Shown here: positions 17,260-26,926 of the stretch, one piece after another
How the letters are laid out: each line of letters opens with the position of its first letter
Numbering within the stretch: the stretch's first letter is position 1
Assembly: GCF_020907245.1 (NCBI RefSeq)
Contig: NZ_JAJJWH010000009.1
Coordinates: 62,001 to 126,000, forward strand
Reading direction: 5' to 3'
DNA length: 64,000 bases
Origin: Pontibacter harenae
GTDB lineage: Bacteria > Bacteroidota > Bacteroidia > Cytophagales > Hymenobacteraceae
Notes under the pieces: generated by a model
Told to the model about the DNA's origin: nothing
Database searches by the model: none
The model's input: only the letters and a program-made list of their open reading frames with translations
Translations under genes and position numbers: made by a program

Positions 17260-18657
17260 ATGAGCAAAGAGAAACCATCTATACCGAAGGGCACGCGCGA
17301 TTTTGGACCTGCCGTAGTTGTAAAGCGTAACTATATTTTTGGAGTTATTCGCCGCACTTTTGAGAAGTTCGGTTACCTGCCACTCGAAACGCCTGCCATG
17401 GAGCAGCTTTCGGTGCTCACGGGCAAGTATGGCGATGAAGGCGATCAGCTTATTTTTAAAATCCTCAACTCAGGCGACTTTCTATCTAAAACCAATGCTG
17501 CTGATATAGAGCAAGGGCACAAGCACCTTACCCGCAAAATATCTGAAAAAGCATTGCGCTACGATTTAACGGTACCTTTTGCGCGGTTCGTAGTTATGAA
17601 CCGTAACGAGATAACTTTTCCGTTCAAGCGTTACCAGATCCAGCCTGTGTGGCGGGCCGACCGGCCGCAGAAAGGGCGCTACCGTGAGTTTTACCAGTGC
17701 GATGCCGACGTAGTGGGCACCGATTCATTGCTTTGCGAGGCAGAGATTGTGCAGATGATAAACGAAACCCTAACCACGCTTGGCTTAACGGACTTCACCA
17801 TCAAAATAAACCACCGTGGCGTGTTAGCGGGCATAGCAGAAGCCATTGGTGAGAAAGGTCGAGAAAGCGAAATCTGTGTAGCTATTGATAAGCTCGATAA
17901 AATTGGGCAGGAAGGTGTGCGTAAGGAGCTATTGGAACGTGGCATTGCGGCAACTGCCATAGACAAACTGGAACCACTCTATGCGCTGTCAGGCTCTAAC
18001 GAAAATATTTTGGAGCAGCTACAGACTATTTTAGGGAATACTGAAGAAGGACAACGCGGACTACAGGACTTGCACCAAGTGTGGCAATATCTGAAAAGCC
18101 TAAAGAGCCAGGCATTAACAGCACAAAACGAATCGGGTAACCCAAGGCTGCAGCTGGATGTGACGCTGGCCAGAGGCCTCTCTTATTATACAGGCTGCAT
18201 ATTTGAGGTGAAGGTGAACAACGTAAGCATGGGCAGCATTAGCGGTGGTGGCCGCTATGACAACCTTACAGGCATGTTTGGTATGCCTGGCGTATCTGGT
18301 GTCGGCTTCTCGTTTGGCGTAGACCGCATTTACGATGTGTTAGAGGAGCTACAGCTGTTCCCCGACAGTACACAACTAGGTACGCAGGTGCTTTTGGTAC
18401 AATTCGATAAAGAATCAGAGCTTTATGCGCTCCCTCTTCTACAACAGCTGCGTGATGCTGGCATTGCTTCGGAATTATATCCTGAGGCGGCAAAGCTGAA
18501 AAAGCAGATGAGTTACGCTGACCAGAAAAATATTCCTTACGTTATCCTGATCGGTTCAGAAGAAATAGCGACAGGCAAGCTGAAACTGCGTAACATGCAA
18601 ACTGGTGAACAGCAAGATAGTACCTTGGAAGAGGTTATCGCCAAACTTAACTCTTAA
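17260..18657 (+). CDS. hisS: Histidine--tRNA ligase
   Basis: A class II aminoacyl-tRNA synthetase of 465 residues that charges tRNA-His with histidine in the cytoplasm. Visible signatures are KGTRDFGP at the N-terminus, RYDLTVPFARFV, motif 2 (RADRPQKGRYREFYQCDAD), the histidine-specific LARGLSYYTGCIFEV, and motif 3 in GVGFSFGVDRI. The last hundred residues form the anticodon-binding domain. The gene marks the return to housekeeping sequence after the polysaccharide cluster, and hutH begins 10 bases after its stop. Confidence 0.97.
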   Translation: MSKEKPSIPKGTRDFGPAVVVKRNYIFGVIRRTFEKFGYLPLETPAMEQLSVLTGKYGDEGDQLIFKILNSGDFLSKTNAADIEQGHKHLTRKISEKALRYDLTVPFARFVVMNRNEITFPFKRYQIQPVWRADRPQKGRYREFYQCDADVVGTDSLLCEAEIVQMINETLTTLGLTDFTIKINHRGVLAGIAEAIGEKGRESEICVAIDKLDKIGQEGVRKELLERGIAATAIDKLEPLYALSGSNENILEQLQTILGNTEEGQRGLQDLHQVWQYLKSLKSQALTAQNESGNPRLQLDVTLARGLSYYTGCIFEVKVNNVSMGSISGGGRYDNLTGMFGMPGVSGVGFSFGVDRIYDVLEELQLFPDSTQLGTQVLLVQFDKESELYALPLLQQLRDAGIASELYPEAAKLKKQMSYADQKNIPYVILIGSEEIATGKLKLRNMQTGEQQDSTLEEVIAKLNS

Positions 18658-18667
18658 GCATTACTTC

Positions 18668-20158
18668 ATGAGCCAAGTACATTATATCAGCAGCCAGCCT
18701 TTAAGCCTGGAGGAGATACATACAATCATCAGCAGAAATTATACGTTGGCGCTGTCTGAAGAAGCCGAACAGAAAATACAAACGTGTTATGATTACCTCC
18801 ACCAGAAAATAACGGCTGCAGACCATGCAATTCATGGTATAAATACTGGTTTAGGAGCACTTAGTAAAAAGGCAATTTCTACAGGTGACCTAGAGCAACT
18901 GCAGCGCAACCTCATGATGTCGCATGCTTGCGGAACGGGAGACGAAGTACCACAGGAAGTTGTTAAACTGATGCTGTTGCTGAAGGTGCAGTCATTGGCT
19001 TATGGGCATAGTGGTGTGCAGGTGCAAATGGTAAAACGCCTCATCGACTTCTATAATCGTGAGGTATACCCAGTGGTGTATCAGTTAGGCTCTTTAGGGG
19101 CTAGCGGCGATCTGGCTCCTTTGGCGCACCTTTGCCTGCCTCTTCTTGGTTTGGGTGAAGTGCATTTTCAAGGGTATAAGCTCGATAGTAAGCATGTGCT
19201 CGAAATGTTTAGTTGGGAACCTATCAGCTTAAAGGCAAAAGAAGGGCTTGCCTTACTAAATGGTACACAGTTTATGGCTGCTTACGGTGTTGCTGCTTTG
19301 TTACAGGCAAAGCGGCTGTCAGCACAGGCAGACTTAGTGGCTGCTCTCTCGCTGGATGCCTTTGATGGCAGCCTGGAGCCTTTTCATGAACTGATACACC
19401 GCATCCGCCCGCACAAAGGGCAATTGCAGACAGCGAAGACACTGACAGAAACCTTAGAAGGAAGTGAGCTAATTAAACAACCTAAAGCACATGTGCAGGA
19501 CCCGTATTCCTTCCGCTGCATACCACAGGTACATGGTGCCTCTAAAGATGCCATACAGTACGTAGAGCAGGTTTTCGTAACAGAAATCAACGCCGTGACA
19601 GACAGCCTCAGTATTTTTCCTGAGGAAGATGAAATCATTTCTGGGGGGAATTTCCATGGGCAACCGTTGGCTTTGGCGCTTGATTTTATGGCTATAGCAC
19701 TGGCGGAGTTGGGTAGTATTTCAGAACGGCGTACTTACCAGCTTAACGCTGGTACGCGCGGCTTGCCAGAGTTCCTGATAGCTGAACCAGGCCTGAATTC
19801 TGGCTACAGGGTCAGCCAACATACTGCTGCCTCCATTGTAAGCCAGACAAAACAGTTCTGTACACCAGCCTCCATCGACTCCGTTCCTTCTTCCAACAAC
19901 CAGGAAGACCATGTAAGTATGGGTGCCAACGCTGCTACCAAAATGCACAAGGTAGTGCAAAACGTAGAGCGGGTATTGGCCATAGAATTGTTGAATGCAG
20001 CACAGGCTTTAGAGTTCCGCCGACCTTTGCAAACCTCTCCAGCACTAGAAAAATTGATAGCAGCATACCGAGAAGCTGTTCCTTTCGTTTCTACTGATAG
20101 AATATTACATACGGACATAGAGAAAAGCATCATGTTTTTGCGTAGCTATGGTATGTAA
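18668..20158 (+). CDS. hutH: Histidine ammonia-lyase
   Basis: Converts L-histidine to urocanate and ammonia; 496 residues from the chosen start. The Ala-Ser-Gly triad that cyclises to the MIO cofactor is at residues 145-147 (GSLGASGDLAPL). QDPYSFRCIPQVHGA and NNQEDHVSMG match histidine lyases; tyrosine lyases of this phylum usually have NQDIVSMG, so the glutamate favours histidine. An in-frame ATG at 18605 lies inside hisS. The ATG at 18668 opens the conserved domain just past the hisS stop, so it is preferred. No hutU, hutI or hutG is in the window. Confidence 0.9.
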   Translation: MSQVHYISSQPLSLEEIHTIISRNYTLALSEEAEQKIQTCYDYLHQKITAADHAIHGINTGLGALSKKAISTGDLEQLQRNLMMSHACGTGDEVPQEVVKLMLLLKVQSLAYGHSGVQVQMVKRLIDFYNREVYPVVYQLGSLGASGDLAPLAHLCLPLLGLGEVHFQGYKLDSKHVLEMFSWEPISLKAKEGLALLNGTQFMAAYGVAALLQAKRLSAQADLVAALSLDAFDGSLEPFHELIHRIRPHKGQLQTAKTLTETLEGSELIKQPKAHVQDPYSFRCIPQVHGASKDAIQYVEQVFVTEINAVTDSLSIFPEEDEIISGGNFHGQPLALALDFMAIALAELGSISERRTYQLNAGTRGLPEFLIAEPGLNSGYRVSQHTAASIVSQTKQFCTPASIDSVPSSNNQEDHVSMGANAATKMHKVVQNVERVLAIELLNAAQALEFRRPLQTSPALEKLIAAYREAVPFVSTDRILHTDIEKSIMFLRSYGM

Positions 20159-20173
20159 TATTACTTTTCCTTT

Positions 20174-20222
20174 ATGAAGCATTTCTAGCTTTTGAAACAT
20201 AGGAGTATCATGCTTCATTTTT
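20174..20222 (+). terminator. Possible terminator after hutH
   Basis: A 9-base stem ATGAAGCAT/ATGCTTCAT is separated by a loop of about 27 bases and followed by a run of T. It is weaker than the other terminators here because the loop is long. Confidence 0.4.
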
Positions 20223-20313
20223 AACTTGAAGTGAACCAGTTAATTCAGAGCTGGATTAGTATTGAATTCCCGCATTTCTGATTAGATTACATCTTAGATA
20301 AACAGGCTAAAAG

Positions 20314-22224
20314 TTGAAACAGATTTTCCTTCTATTGCTGGTTTGCATCTCCCTAAGTGCTTTCGCGCTCCCCAATGACGGCTGCTTTAAGGTGATGCAA
20401 AACGGACAGGAGGTAGAAGTTATCTGTGTAGGCCAGCCTGTTTCTTTTGTGGACTGTACTTCTCAAAACGATCCGAATACTACTATTTTCTACTATCCTG
20501 GTCCAGAGGCTTATTCAAACCAAACAAATCTTTTGGTAAGAGACGAAGCGCATTTGTTCACAGAGGCAGGTACGCACATTGTCACGCAAATCATCAATAG
20601 AACGGGTAGTGGCGAGACAAAATTATTCTCTAAAACATACGAAGTTAAAGCCAGCCCCGCTCCTACTTTTACCGCCTATAGCTGTGCCAACAGCCGTGTT
20701 CAGGTAAATATTACCGACAGCAACTATAACAGCTACACCTTAGATTACGGCGATGGCAACGTGAATCAGGTAGGCAAAGGAAAACAACCTGTTTACACTT
20801 ACACGTCAGCTGGCCCTTATACCATCACTGTAACTGGTAATTACACAAACTCCACCTGCTCTAATAGTAGTATTCAAACGATTGATGCACTACCTCCGAT
20901 TTCAGCTCCCAGACTATCGGAACTAAGGATAACTTCAGAAGCTGCTAGTGGAGAAATTATGTTAAGTACACAAAACTTAGCACAAGGTTATATTTACATT
21001 GTGGAGCGCGCGTCAAACTCTCAAAGCAACTTCACCTTAGTCGATACACTTGATGTTACCAGTACATCAGGCAGCAACTTCACCATACCCAATGTGAATA
21101 CAGCTGAGGCGGCACTTTACAGAATCAGGGTAACAGACAGATGCAGCAGCACCCTTTACACCTCTAACACCGTCAGCAGCCTGACACTACAGGCAACACC
21201 AGGAAATGAACTGGTAAGGTTAGATTGGCAGCAGATTAGTGGCTACAGCAGTGGCTTACAACTTTATAGGGATGGAACACTGCTGCAAACTTTGCCAAAT
21301 AACGTCCAAACCTACACCGACACAGATGTTACCTGCGGACGAAACTACAGCTATCAGATTAGCAGCACAACTAGCGAAGGAGCTGTTTCTTTATCAGCTG
21401 CAAAGACTGCCTCTGTTACTTCTACAACAATTCCTCCAGCCCCTCTCCTGCTTTCAACATTTAACCTGAATAACGAAGTGGAGCTAACGCTGCAGTTACC
21501 GTCAAATCAAACTCTAAAAGAAGTAAGCCTCCAACGCAGTATGAACGGTGGAAATTACGGTCCATTGGCAACCTTTCAGCAGCCTCATTATACAGATAAC
21601 TTAGCTAATTTTGCTCCCGTTTGCTATCGTGCCAGCTACACCAATACCTGCGATAACACCTCTACCTACAGCAGCCCTACCTGCCCTGTTATACTTCAGG
21701 CAACAAAGCCAGACGAGGCATCTGTAAACCTTACCTGGTCCGATTACGAAGGATTTGCAGATGGTGTGCGGGAATACACGGTAGAGGTGCTAGACCAGAA
21801 TAATGACCTGATCGCTAGTTACCCTGCAACAGGAAATGCCTACACAGATCGTGTGCTGAGCGAGGAGGAACTTATACTCAGGTACCGCATCAAAGCAACT
21901 TCTAACAGCAACCTTGTCTCCTATTCTAACCTGCAGACCATAGAGCAAAGCCTCCGTCTGTACGTGCCCAGCGCCTTCACGCCTAACAACGACGGCCTGA
22001 ACGATACATTCAAGGTAAAAGGCAGATTCTTCGAAGATTTCAACATTAAAATTTATAGCCGTATAGGCATTGTGGTTTATAGTTCTACAGACGCTACAGC
22101 TGGCTGGGACGGAACTTTGGAGGGCAAATTGCTACCTGCTGGTGCCTATGTATATGAGATAAACGTAAAAGTGGCAAATGGTACACCAAAACTGCGTACA
22201 GGAACAGTAACGCTGCTTAGGTGA
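20314..22224 (+). CDS. T9SS type B sorting domain (gliding motility-associated C-terminal) secreted protein
   Basis: A secreted or cell-surface protein of 636 residues. The frame starts at TTG (20314) and gives a clean signal peptide (KQIFLLLLVCISLSAFA). A PKD-like domain lies near residues 120-190 (YTLDYGDGN, YTYTSAGPYTITVTG), followed by fibronectin type III-like repeats to about residue 545. The C-terminus has VPSAFTPNNDGLNDTFKVKG and WDGTLEGKLLPAGAYVYEI, the type B (CHU_C) sorting signal of the type IX secretion system. No enzymatic domain is seen, so a binding or structural role is likely. Confidence 0.9.
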   Translation: MKQIFLLLLVCISLSAFALPNDGCFKVMQNGQEVEVICVGQPVSFVDCTSQNDPNTTIFYYPGPEAYSNQTNLLVRDEAHLFTEAGTHIVTQIINRTGSGETKLFSKTYEVKASPAPTFTAYSCANSRVQVNITDSNYNSYTLDYGDGNVNQVGKGKQPVYTYTSAGPYTITVTGNYTNSTCSNSSIQTIDALPPISAPRLSELRITSEAASGEIMLSTQNLAQGYIYIVERASNSQSNFTLVDTLDVTSTSGSNFTIPNVNTAEAALYRIRVTDRCSSTLYTSNTVSSLTLQATPGNELVRLDWQQISGYSSGLQLYRDGTLLQTLPNNVQTYTDTDVTCGRNYSYQISSTTSEGAVSLSAAKTASVTSTTIPPAPLLLSTFNLNNEVELTLQLPSNQTLKEVSLQRSMNGGNYGPLATFQQPHYTDNLANFAPVCYRASYTNTCDNTSTYSSPTCPVILQATKPDEASVNLTWSDYEGFADGVREYTVEVLDQNNDLIASYPATGNAYTDRVLSEEELILRYRIKATSNSNLVSYSNLQTIEQSLRLYVPSAFTPNNDGLNDTFKVKGRFFEDFNIKIYSRIGIVVYSSTDATAGWDGTLEGKLLPAGAYVYEINVKVANGTPKLRTGTVTLLR

Positions 22225-22247
22225 AGCATGAATATAAGCTAATTTAC

Positions 22248-22255
22248 TATATTTG
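22248..22255 (+). promoter_or_regulatory. Possible -7 promoter element (TATATTTG)
   Basis: It matches the TAnnTTTG consensus and lies 55 bases before the EbfC-type gene, in a short intergenic gap. Confidence 0.42.
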
Positions 22256-22310
22256 TACCGATTCGAAGATCTTACGCTAGGTCTTCTTAACCTAAATAAG
22301 AAAGAACGCT

Positions 22311-22646
22311 ATGTTTGATATGATGGGCATGATGGGCAAAATGAAAGAGGTCCAGGCCAAACTGAAAGAAGCTCAAGATAATCTACAACATATTACCGTA
22401 ACCGCTGAAGCTGGCGCAGGCTTAGTTAAAGCAACCGTAAACGGCCAAAAGAAGCTTTTGAAAATAGAGATTGACGACTCTATTTTGAACACCAACGACA
22501 AAGACATGGTGAACGACCTGGTAGTGGCTGCAGTTAATAACGCCATGCTTACGGCAAACGAAAGAGCACAGGAAGAGCTTAAAAAGCAAACAGAAGGTAT
22601 TTTGCCAAACATTCCAGGTTTAGACTTCGGAAACTTTGGCATATAG
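22311..22646 (+). CDS. YbaB/EbfC family nucleoid-associated protein
   Basis: A small DNA-binding nucleoid protein of 111 residues, the usual length. The methionine-rich N-terminus (MFDMMGMMGKMKEVQAKLKEAQ) leads into the helix of the family. VKATVNGQKKLLKIEIDDSIL and DLVVAAVNNAM form the conserved core. In many bacteria this gene lies beside dnaX-recR, but not here. The following glycosyltransferase gene begins inside its last codons. Confidence 0.92.
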   Translation: MFDMMGMMGKMKEVQAKLKEAQDNLQHITVTAEAGAGLVKATVNGQKKLLKIEIDDSILNTNDKDMVNDLVVAAVNNAMLTANERAQEELKKQTEGILPNIPGLDFGNFGI

Positions 22647-23664
22647 TACCAGTACCAGCCACACGGCTATTGTTATACTTAACTGGAACGGCCTGCATCA
22701 CCTGCAGGCCTTTCTGCCGTCTGTTGTCAGTAACAGCCCCAATTGCGAAATTATAGTGGCCGACAATGCCTCCACCGATGCGTCTGTCGCTTTTGTGCGA
22801 GAGAACTTTCCAGAGGTGCGCCTTATTCAGTTGGACCAGAACTATGGTTTCTGCGAAGGTTACAACCTGGCGCTACGCCAGGTGCAGGCCAAATATTATG
22901 TGCTCCTGAACTCAGACGTAGCTGTTACCCCTAACTGGACGGTACCTCTGCTTGATTTGATGGAAGCCGATGAAAGTGTAGCCGTTTGCCAGCCCAAGAT
23001 AAACGCACACCAGCACCCTGGCTTTTTTGAGTATGCTGGTGCTGCAGGCGGTCTGCTCGATACACTTGGCTACCCTTTCTGCCGTGGTCGCCTCTTCGAA
23101 ACGCTGGAAGAGGATAACGGTCAATACAACGATGTGCAGGAGATTTTTTGGGCTACTGGTGCCTGCATGTTTGTTCGGGCTGAAGTTTATCATGCGCTTG
23201 GAGGCTTAGAGCCTGCTTTTTTTGCACACATGGAAGAAATAGATTTCTGCTGGCGAGCCAAGAATGCAGGGTATAAAATCATGTACAACGGCCACTCGCA
23301 GGTGTACCACCTCGGCGGTGGCACCTTGCACAAATCCAATCCGCGCAAGACTTATCTTAATTTCAGAAATGGACTGGCTCTAGTTTATAAAAATCTTCCT
23401 TCTTCAGAATTGATACCTACCCTTGCACTGCGTGTAGTGCTAGATTGGATAGCAGCGTTTAGAATGGTAATGGCCGGGCAAAACAAAGATGCTCAAGCAG
23501 TATTGGACGCACACGTAGACCTTTTCCGAAACCGCTCATACTGGCACAAAAGCCGCAAAGAGCAACAGTCTAAGGGAAACTTCCACAGCATGGCAGGAGT
23601 TTACAATGGCAGTGTCGTGTGGAAATACTTTATTCGGCAGAAACGAACGGTAAGGGATTTATAG
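22636..23664 (+). CDS. Glycosyltransferase family 2 (rhamnosyltransferase-like)
   Basis: A GT-A glycosyltransferase of 342 residues. Key segments are AIVILNWNGLHHLQAFLPS, IVADNASTDASVAFV, the metal-site YVLLNSDVAVTPNW and FWATGACMFVRAEVY followed by FFAHMEEIDFCWRAKNAGY. This combination is typical of WbbL/RfbF-like GT2 enzymes. The start is TTG at 22636 and overlaps the upstream stop by 11 bases, implying translational coupling. It is outside the main polysaccharide cluster, and its stop overlaps the convergent PspC-domain gene by 6 bases. Confidence 0.88.
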   Translation: MAYSTSTSHTAIVILNWNGLHHLQAFLPSVVSNSPNCEIIVADNASTDASVAFVRENFPEVRLIQLDQNYGFCEGYNLALRQVQAKYYVLLNSDVAVTPNWTVPLLDLMEADESVAVCQPKINAHQHPGFFEYAGAAGGLLDTLGYPFCRGRLFETLEEDNGQYNDVQEIFWATGACMFVRAEVYHALGGLEPAFFAHMEEIDFCWRAKNAGYKIMYNGHSQVYHLGGGTLHKSNPRKTYLNFRNGLALVYKNLPSSELIPTLALRVVLDWIAAFRMVMAGQNKDAQAVLDAHVDLFRNRSYWHKSRKEQQSKGNFHSMAGVYNGSVVWKYFIRQKRTVRDL

Positions 23665-23877
23665 ATCCCAAACAGTGCTTCGCTCACGACGCAGGCTTTT
23701 TTGTACGTTCATCCAAAAGGCCAACATCAGGTATATGATAACTGGCGAGCCCATGGTAAGGAAAGAAACGTAAATGAAAGAAAGGCGTATGCTGCTGGTA
23801 GCAATGCCAAGCTTTTCGCCCAGCATCGTACACACGCCGAAGGCACGAGATTCGATATAGTACTGGAGACGTTTCAT
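23659..23877 (-). CDS. PspC domain-containing small membrane protein
   Basis: A 72-residue protein consisting of little more than one PspC domain: ESRAFGVCTMLGEKLGIATSSIRLSFIYVSF, a membrane segment (SPVIIYLMLAFWM) and a basic tail. PspC-type proteins sense or respond to envelope stress at the inner membrane, but short stand-alone versions such as this are common in Bacteroidota and have no defined role. It converges on the GT2 gene with a 6-base overlap of stop codons. Confidence 0.83.
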   Translation of the reverse strand: MKRLQYYIESRAFGVCTMLGEKLGIATSSIRLSFIYVSFLTMGSPVIIYLMLAFWMNVQKSLRRERSTVWDL

Positions 23878-24005
23878 TTTAAAATTGTTACAATTATAAA
23901 TTTATGGCTTATACTTTTATCTGCCAAACCAAACGGACAGAGTTTTAAAGCTATAACGTAAAAGACACATTTAGCCTTATATTTCTCTACGGTTAAATCC
24001 CGAAC

Positions 24006-25790
24006 ATGGATATGCAACAGCCAAAAATATATTTTCGACACATTTTCTTTCTTCCTCTCATATTCAGCTTTTTAACCTCTGGCTGCACACTGTCGCGCAT
24101 GGTCAGAATTGCCAAGAAGCAGGAAATAACTGTGCAACCCAATCCTTTGGTAGCCGACGGTCAGAAAGTGGGTTTTGAAATAAAGGCCAGCATGCCCCGC
24201 AAAATAGAGAAAGATAATTACACCTATAAGCTAGATGTTTACTATACCTATGGCGAAGATAAGCGCGATCAAATTGGTACGCTTAACTTTGAATTTGGTG
24301 AATTTATTTACGAAAACAGAAAGCCAACCATCTTCAAATACTTTTCATTTCCTTATGCTCCTGAAAAAAATCCTGGGAAACTTTTTGTGCAAGGTAGAGC
24401 CATAAATAAAAAGAATGAAAAGGTAAAGCTTGCTGACCCCGTACAGGTGGCTATTGGCCTGAATACGACACCACTTTTGATCGTTCGCAAAAACGAGATT
24501 AATTTTATTCCTGATAATTACGTCGAAGAGGTAAACAAGCCTGCTACAGTTCTATTTTATTTTGATGAAGGGCAAGCACGTCTATATGAATCTTTCGGAT
24601 CTACCTTAAAAGCCTTAGACCAATATGCCGCAGATGTAGTTCCTCAGCAAAAAATAATCGTAACAGCATCTCAATCACCAGATGAATACGGCACGGATAT
24701 AGCTAAAAAACGAGCCAACATGCTGGAAGAGCACTACCGCAAAAGGATCAGTATTTTAGACTACAGCGACAAAAAAGTAAGCATCAGCACTAAAATAAAC
24801 AGAAGCAACTGGCCCCTAATCGGGAAAAAGATACAAGCCACAGGTTTACCGAAAGGGCAAAAAGAGGAAGTACTCTATATTATCAACAGCAACAGTACAG
24901 ACCAGGAAAAAGCTACAGCACTTCAGCAAACAGCAGCTTATGACTACTTACAACGGTATGTGTACCCGAGCCTCCGCTCTGCCAGCGTACAAATTGACTA
25001 CAACCGCAGCCGCAAGGCTGATTATGAATTGTTTATTCTGGCGAAGAAAATAGCAGAAGAAAAAGTTGATGCTGACGTGCTAACACAGGAAGAACTGCAG
25101 CATGCTGCCACTCTGACCCCATTGCTGGCTGAAAAGAAAGCTTTTTATGAAGCTGCCGTGAAGACAACTGAAAGTTGGTCTGCTTTCCATAACCTGGGTA
25201 AGGTTTACGCCGAAATGGCCCGAAAAGAATACAGACCAAAAGTGAAGCAGTTATTGCTGGCAAAAGCTATTCATAACCTAACCTATGCTGGCTTCCGAAA
25301 TCCTACAGCCGATGTGTATTATAGCCTGGCAAGTGCCTACCATTTAAGAGGCGAATATCTGGAGGCGCTGCAATACTATGACTACGCCATAAAGTTAGGT
25401 GCTGATGAGGCAATGCTTCAGCGTGTTTTCGCTGACAAAGCAGCGGTAGAAATAGAGATCGGGCAGTACGATGATGCCATCGAAAGCCTTACTTACGCTG
25501 GCGACAACTACCAAACGAACATGAACATGGGCTTAAGTTACCTGCTGAAAGAAAATTACGAGGGAGCCCAAGGCTTCTATAACAAAGCCCTGGAATTGAA
25601 GCCTGCCGATGCGCTGGCAAACTACAGTTTAGCCATCATTGGGGCCCGTACACAAAACGAGCAAATGCTGAGGCAACACTTGCGTAGAGCTACACGCGCT
25701 GACAACAGTTTTGTAAAAAAATCTATAGATGATCTGGAGTTCAGCTCTTACAGAGGCCGCCCAGCCTTTGAAGATGCCCTGATTCGGTAA
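24006..25790 (+). CDS. TPR-repeat lipoprotein with OmpA-like region
   Basis: A 594-residue protein with a lipoprotein signal ending in LTSGC near residue 27, so it is predicted to be membrane-anchored. The first third is beta-rich. The middle (ATVLFYFDEGQARLY...IIVTASQSPDEYGTDIAKKRANML) resembles a peptidoglycan-binding OmpA-like fold. The last third has tetratricopeptide repeats (VYYSLASAYHLRGEYLEALQYYDYAI; NMGLSYLLKENYEGAQGFYNKALELKPADALANYSLAI). It may be an envelope scaffold. The OmpA-like assignment is tentative and the TPR part is clear. Confidence 0.8.
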   Translation: MDMQQPKIYFRHIFFLPLIFSFLTSGCTLSRMVRIAKKQEITVQPNPLVADGQKVGFEIKASMPRKIEKDNYTYKLDVYYTYGEDKRDQIGTLNFEFGEFIYENRKPTIFKYFSFPYAPEKNPGKLFVQGRAINKKNEKVKLADPVQVAIGLNTTPLLIVRKNEINFIPDNYVEEVNKPATVLFYFDEGQARLYESFGSTLKALDQYAADVVPQQKIIVTASQSPDEYGTDIAKKRANMLEEHYRKRISILDYSDKKVSISTKINRSNWPLIGKKIQATGLPKGQKEEVLYIINSNSTDQEKATALQQTAAYDYLQRYVYPSLRSASVQIDYNRSRKADYELFILAKKIAEEKVDADVLTQEELQHAATLTPLLAEKKAFYEAAVKTTESWSAFHNLGKVYAEMARKEYRPKVKQLLLAKAIHNLTYAGFRNPTADVYYSLASAYHLRGEYLEALQYYDYAIKLGADEAMLQRVFADKAAVEIEIGQYDDAIESLTYAGDNYQTNMNMGLSYLLKENYEGAQGFYNKALELKPADALANYSLAIIGARTQNEQMLRQHLRRATRADNSFVKKSIDDLEFSSYRGRPAFEDALIR

Positions 25791-25877
25791 GTGTATCTGA
25801 TAAATCACGAAAAGTCACCTTGTAAATTCACAGACTTATCTTAATTTTACCTTCTGAACCGAGAATTAAACTTAAAT

Positions 25878-26861
25878 ATGCGAAGTATACAGTTTAGAGA
25901 AGCTCTGCGTGAAGCCATGACAGAGGAAATGCGCCGCGATGAGCGCGTATTTTTGATGGGTGAAGAAGTAGCAGAGTACAATGGCGCCTACAAAGTGAGC
26001 CAAGGCATGTTGGACGAATTTGGAGCTGAGCGTGTAATAGACACTCCAATTGCAGAGCTTGGCTTTGCTGGTATCGGAGTTGGTGCCGCTATAAACGGCC
26101 TGCGTCCAATTATCGAATTCATGACTTTCAACTTTTCGTTGGTAGCCATCGACCAGATAATCAACTCTGCCGCAAAGATCATGTCTATGTCTGGCGGACA
26201 GTATAGCGCACCAATGGTGTTCCGTGGTCCTACAGGTAGTGCAGGTATGCTGTCTTCTCAGCACTCTCAGAACTTCGAGAACTGGTTTGCGAATACAGCA
26301 GGTTTGAAAGTAATTGTGCCTTCTAACCCTTACGATGCAAAAGGCTTGTTGAAGTCTGCTATCCGCGACAACGATCCAGTTATTTTTATGGAGTCTGAGC
26401 AGATGTACGGCGACAAAGGCGAAGTGCCAGAAGAAGAATACCTGATTCCAATCGGGGTGGCTGACATCAAGCGTGAAGGCTCTGATGTAACCATCGTTTC
26501 TTTCGGTAAGATGATGAAAGTAGCTTTAGCTGCTGCAGAAGAACTTGCTCAGGAAGGTATCAATGCAGAGGTTATCGACTTACGCACTGTTCGCCCTATC
26601 GACTATAAAACACTGATTGAATCTGTAAAGAAGACGAACCGCATGGTAGTTGTGGAAGAAGCATGGCCACTGGCTTCTATATCTTCTGAGCTAGCTTACC
26701 ACATCCAAAGCAATGCCTTCGATTACATGGATGCACCAGTTAAACGTGTAACTTGCCGCGACGTGCCGCTTCCTTACGCTCCAACGCTTATCGAAGCGTC
26801 TCTACCAAACGTAGAGCGTACTGTTAAGGCTGTAAAACAGGTATTGTACAAAGAAGCTTAA
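25878..26861 (+). CDS. pdhB: Pyruvate dehydrogenase E1 component, beta subunit
   Basis: The beta subunit of the thiamine diphosphate-dependent E1 component, converting pyruvate to acetyl-dihydrolipoyl-E2; 327 residues, the normal length. It has [54 protein letters not shown] and the C-terminal [12 protein letters not shown] plus [12 protein letters not shown]. The alpha subunit, E2 and E3 are not adjacent. A branched-chain 2-oxoacid dehydrogenase beta subunit is the main alternative, but the sequence is closer to the pyruvate type. Confidence 0.92.
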   Translation: MRSIQFREALREAMTEEMRRDERVFLMGEEVAEYNGAYKVSQGMLDEFGAERVIDTPIAELGFAGIGVGAAINGLRPIIEFMTFNFSLVAIDQIINSAAKIMSMSGGQYSAPMVFRGPTGSAGMLSSQHSQNFENWFANTAGLKVIVPSNPYDAKGLLKSAIRDNDPVIFMESEQMYGDKGEVPEEEYLIPIGVADIKREGSDVTIVSFGKMMKVALAAAEELAQEGINAEVIDLRTVRPIDYKTLIESVKKTNRMVVVEEAWPLASISSELAYHIQSNAFDYMDAPVKRVTCRDVPLPYAPTLIEASLPNVERTVKAVKQVLYKEA

Positions 26862-26883
26862 CATACAGAGCTCTAGAGAATAC

Positions 26884-26926
26884 AGCAAAAGGGGATGCAA
26901 CATCGTGTTGTATCCCCTTTTTGCTT
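26884..26926 (+). terminator. Intrinsic terminator of pdhB
   Basis: A stem of about 18 bases with one G:U pair (arm AGCAAAAGGGGATGCAACA, loop TCG) ends in a T-rich right side. It begins 22 bases after the pdhB stop. Confidence 0.75.

Noticed and set aside
18605..18667. Longer start of hutH overlapping hisS
   Set aside because: The extension is hisS sequence read in another frame and is not part of the lyase fold.
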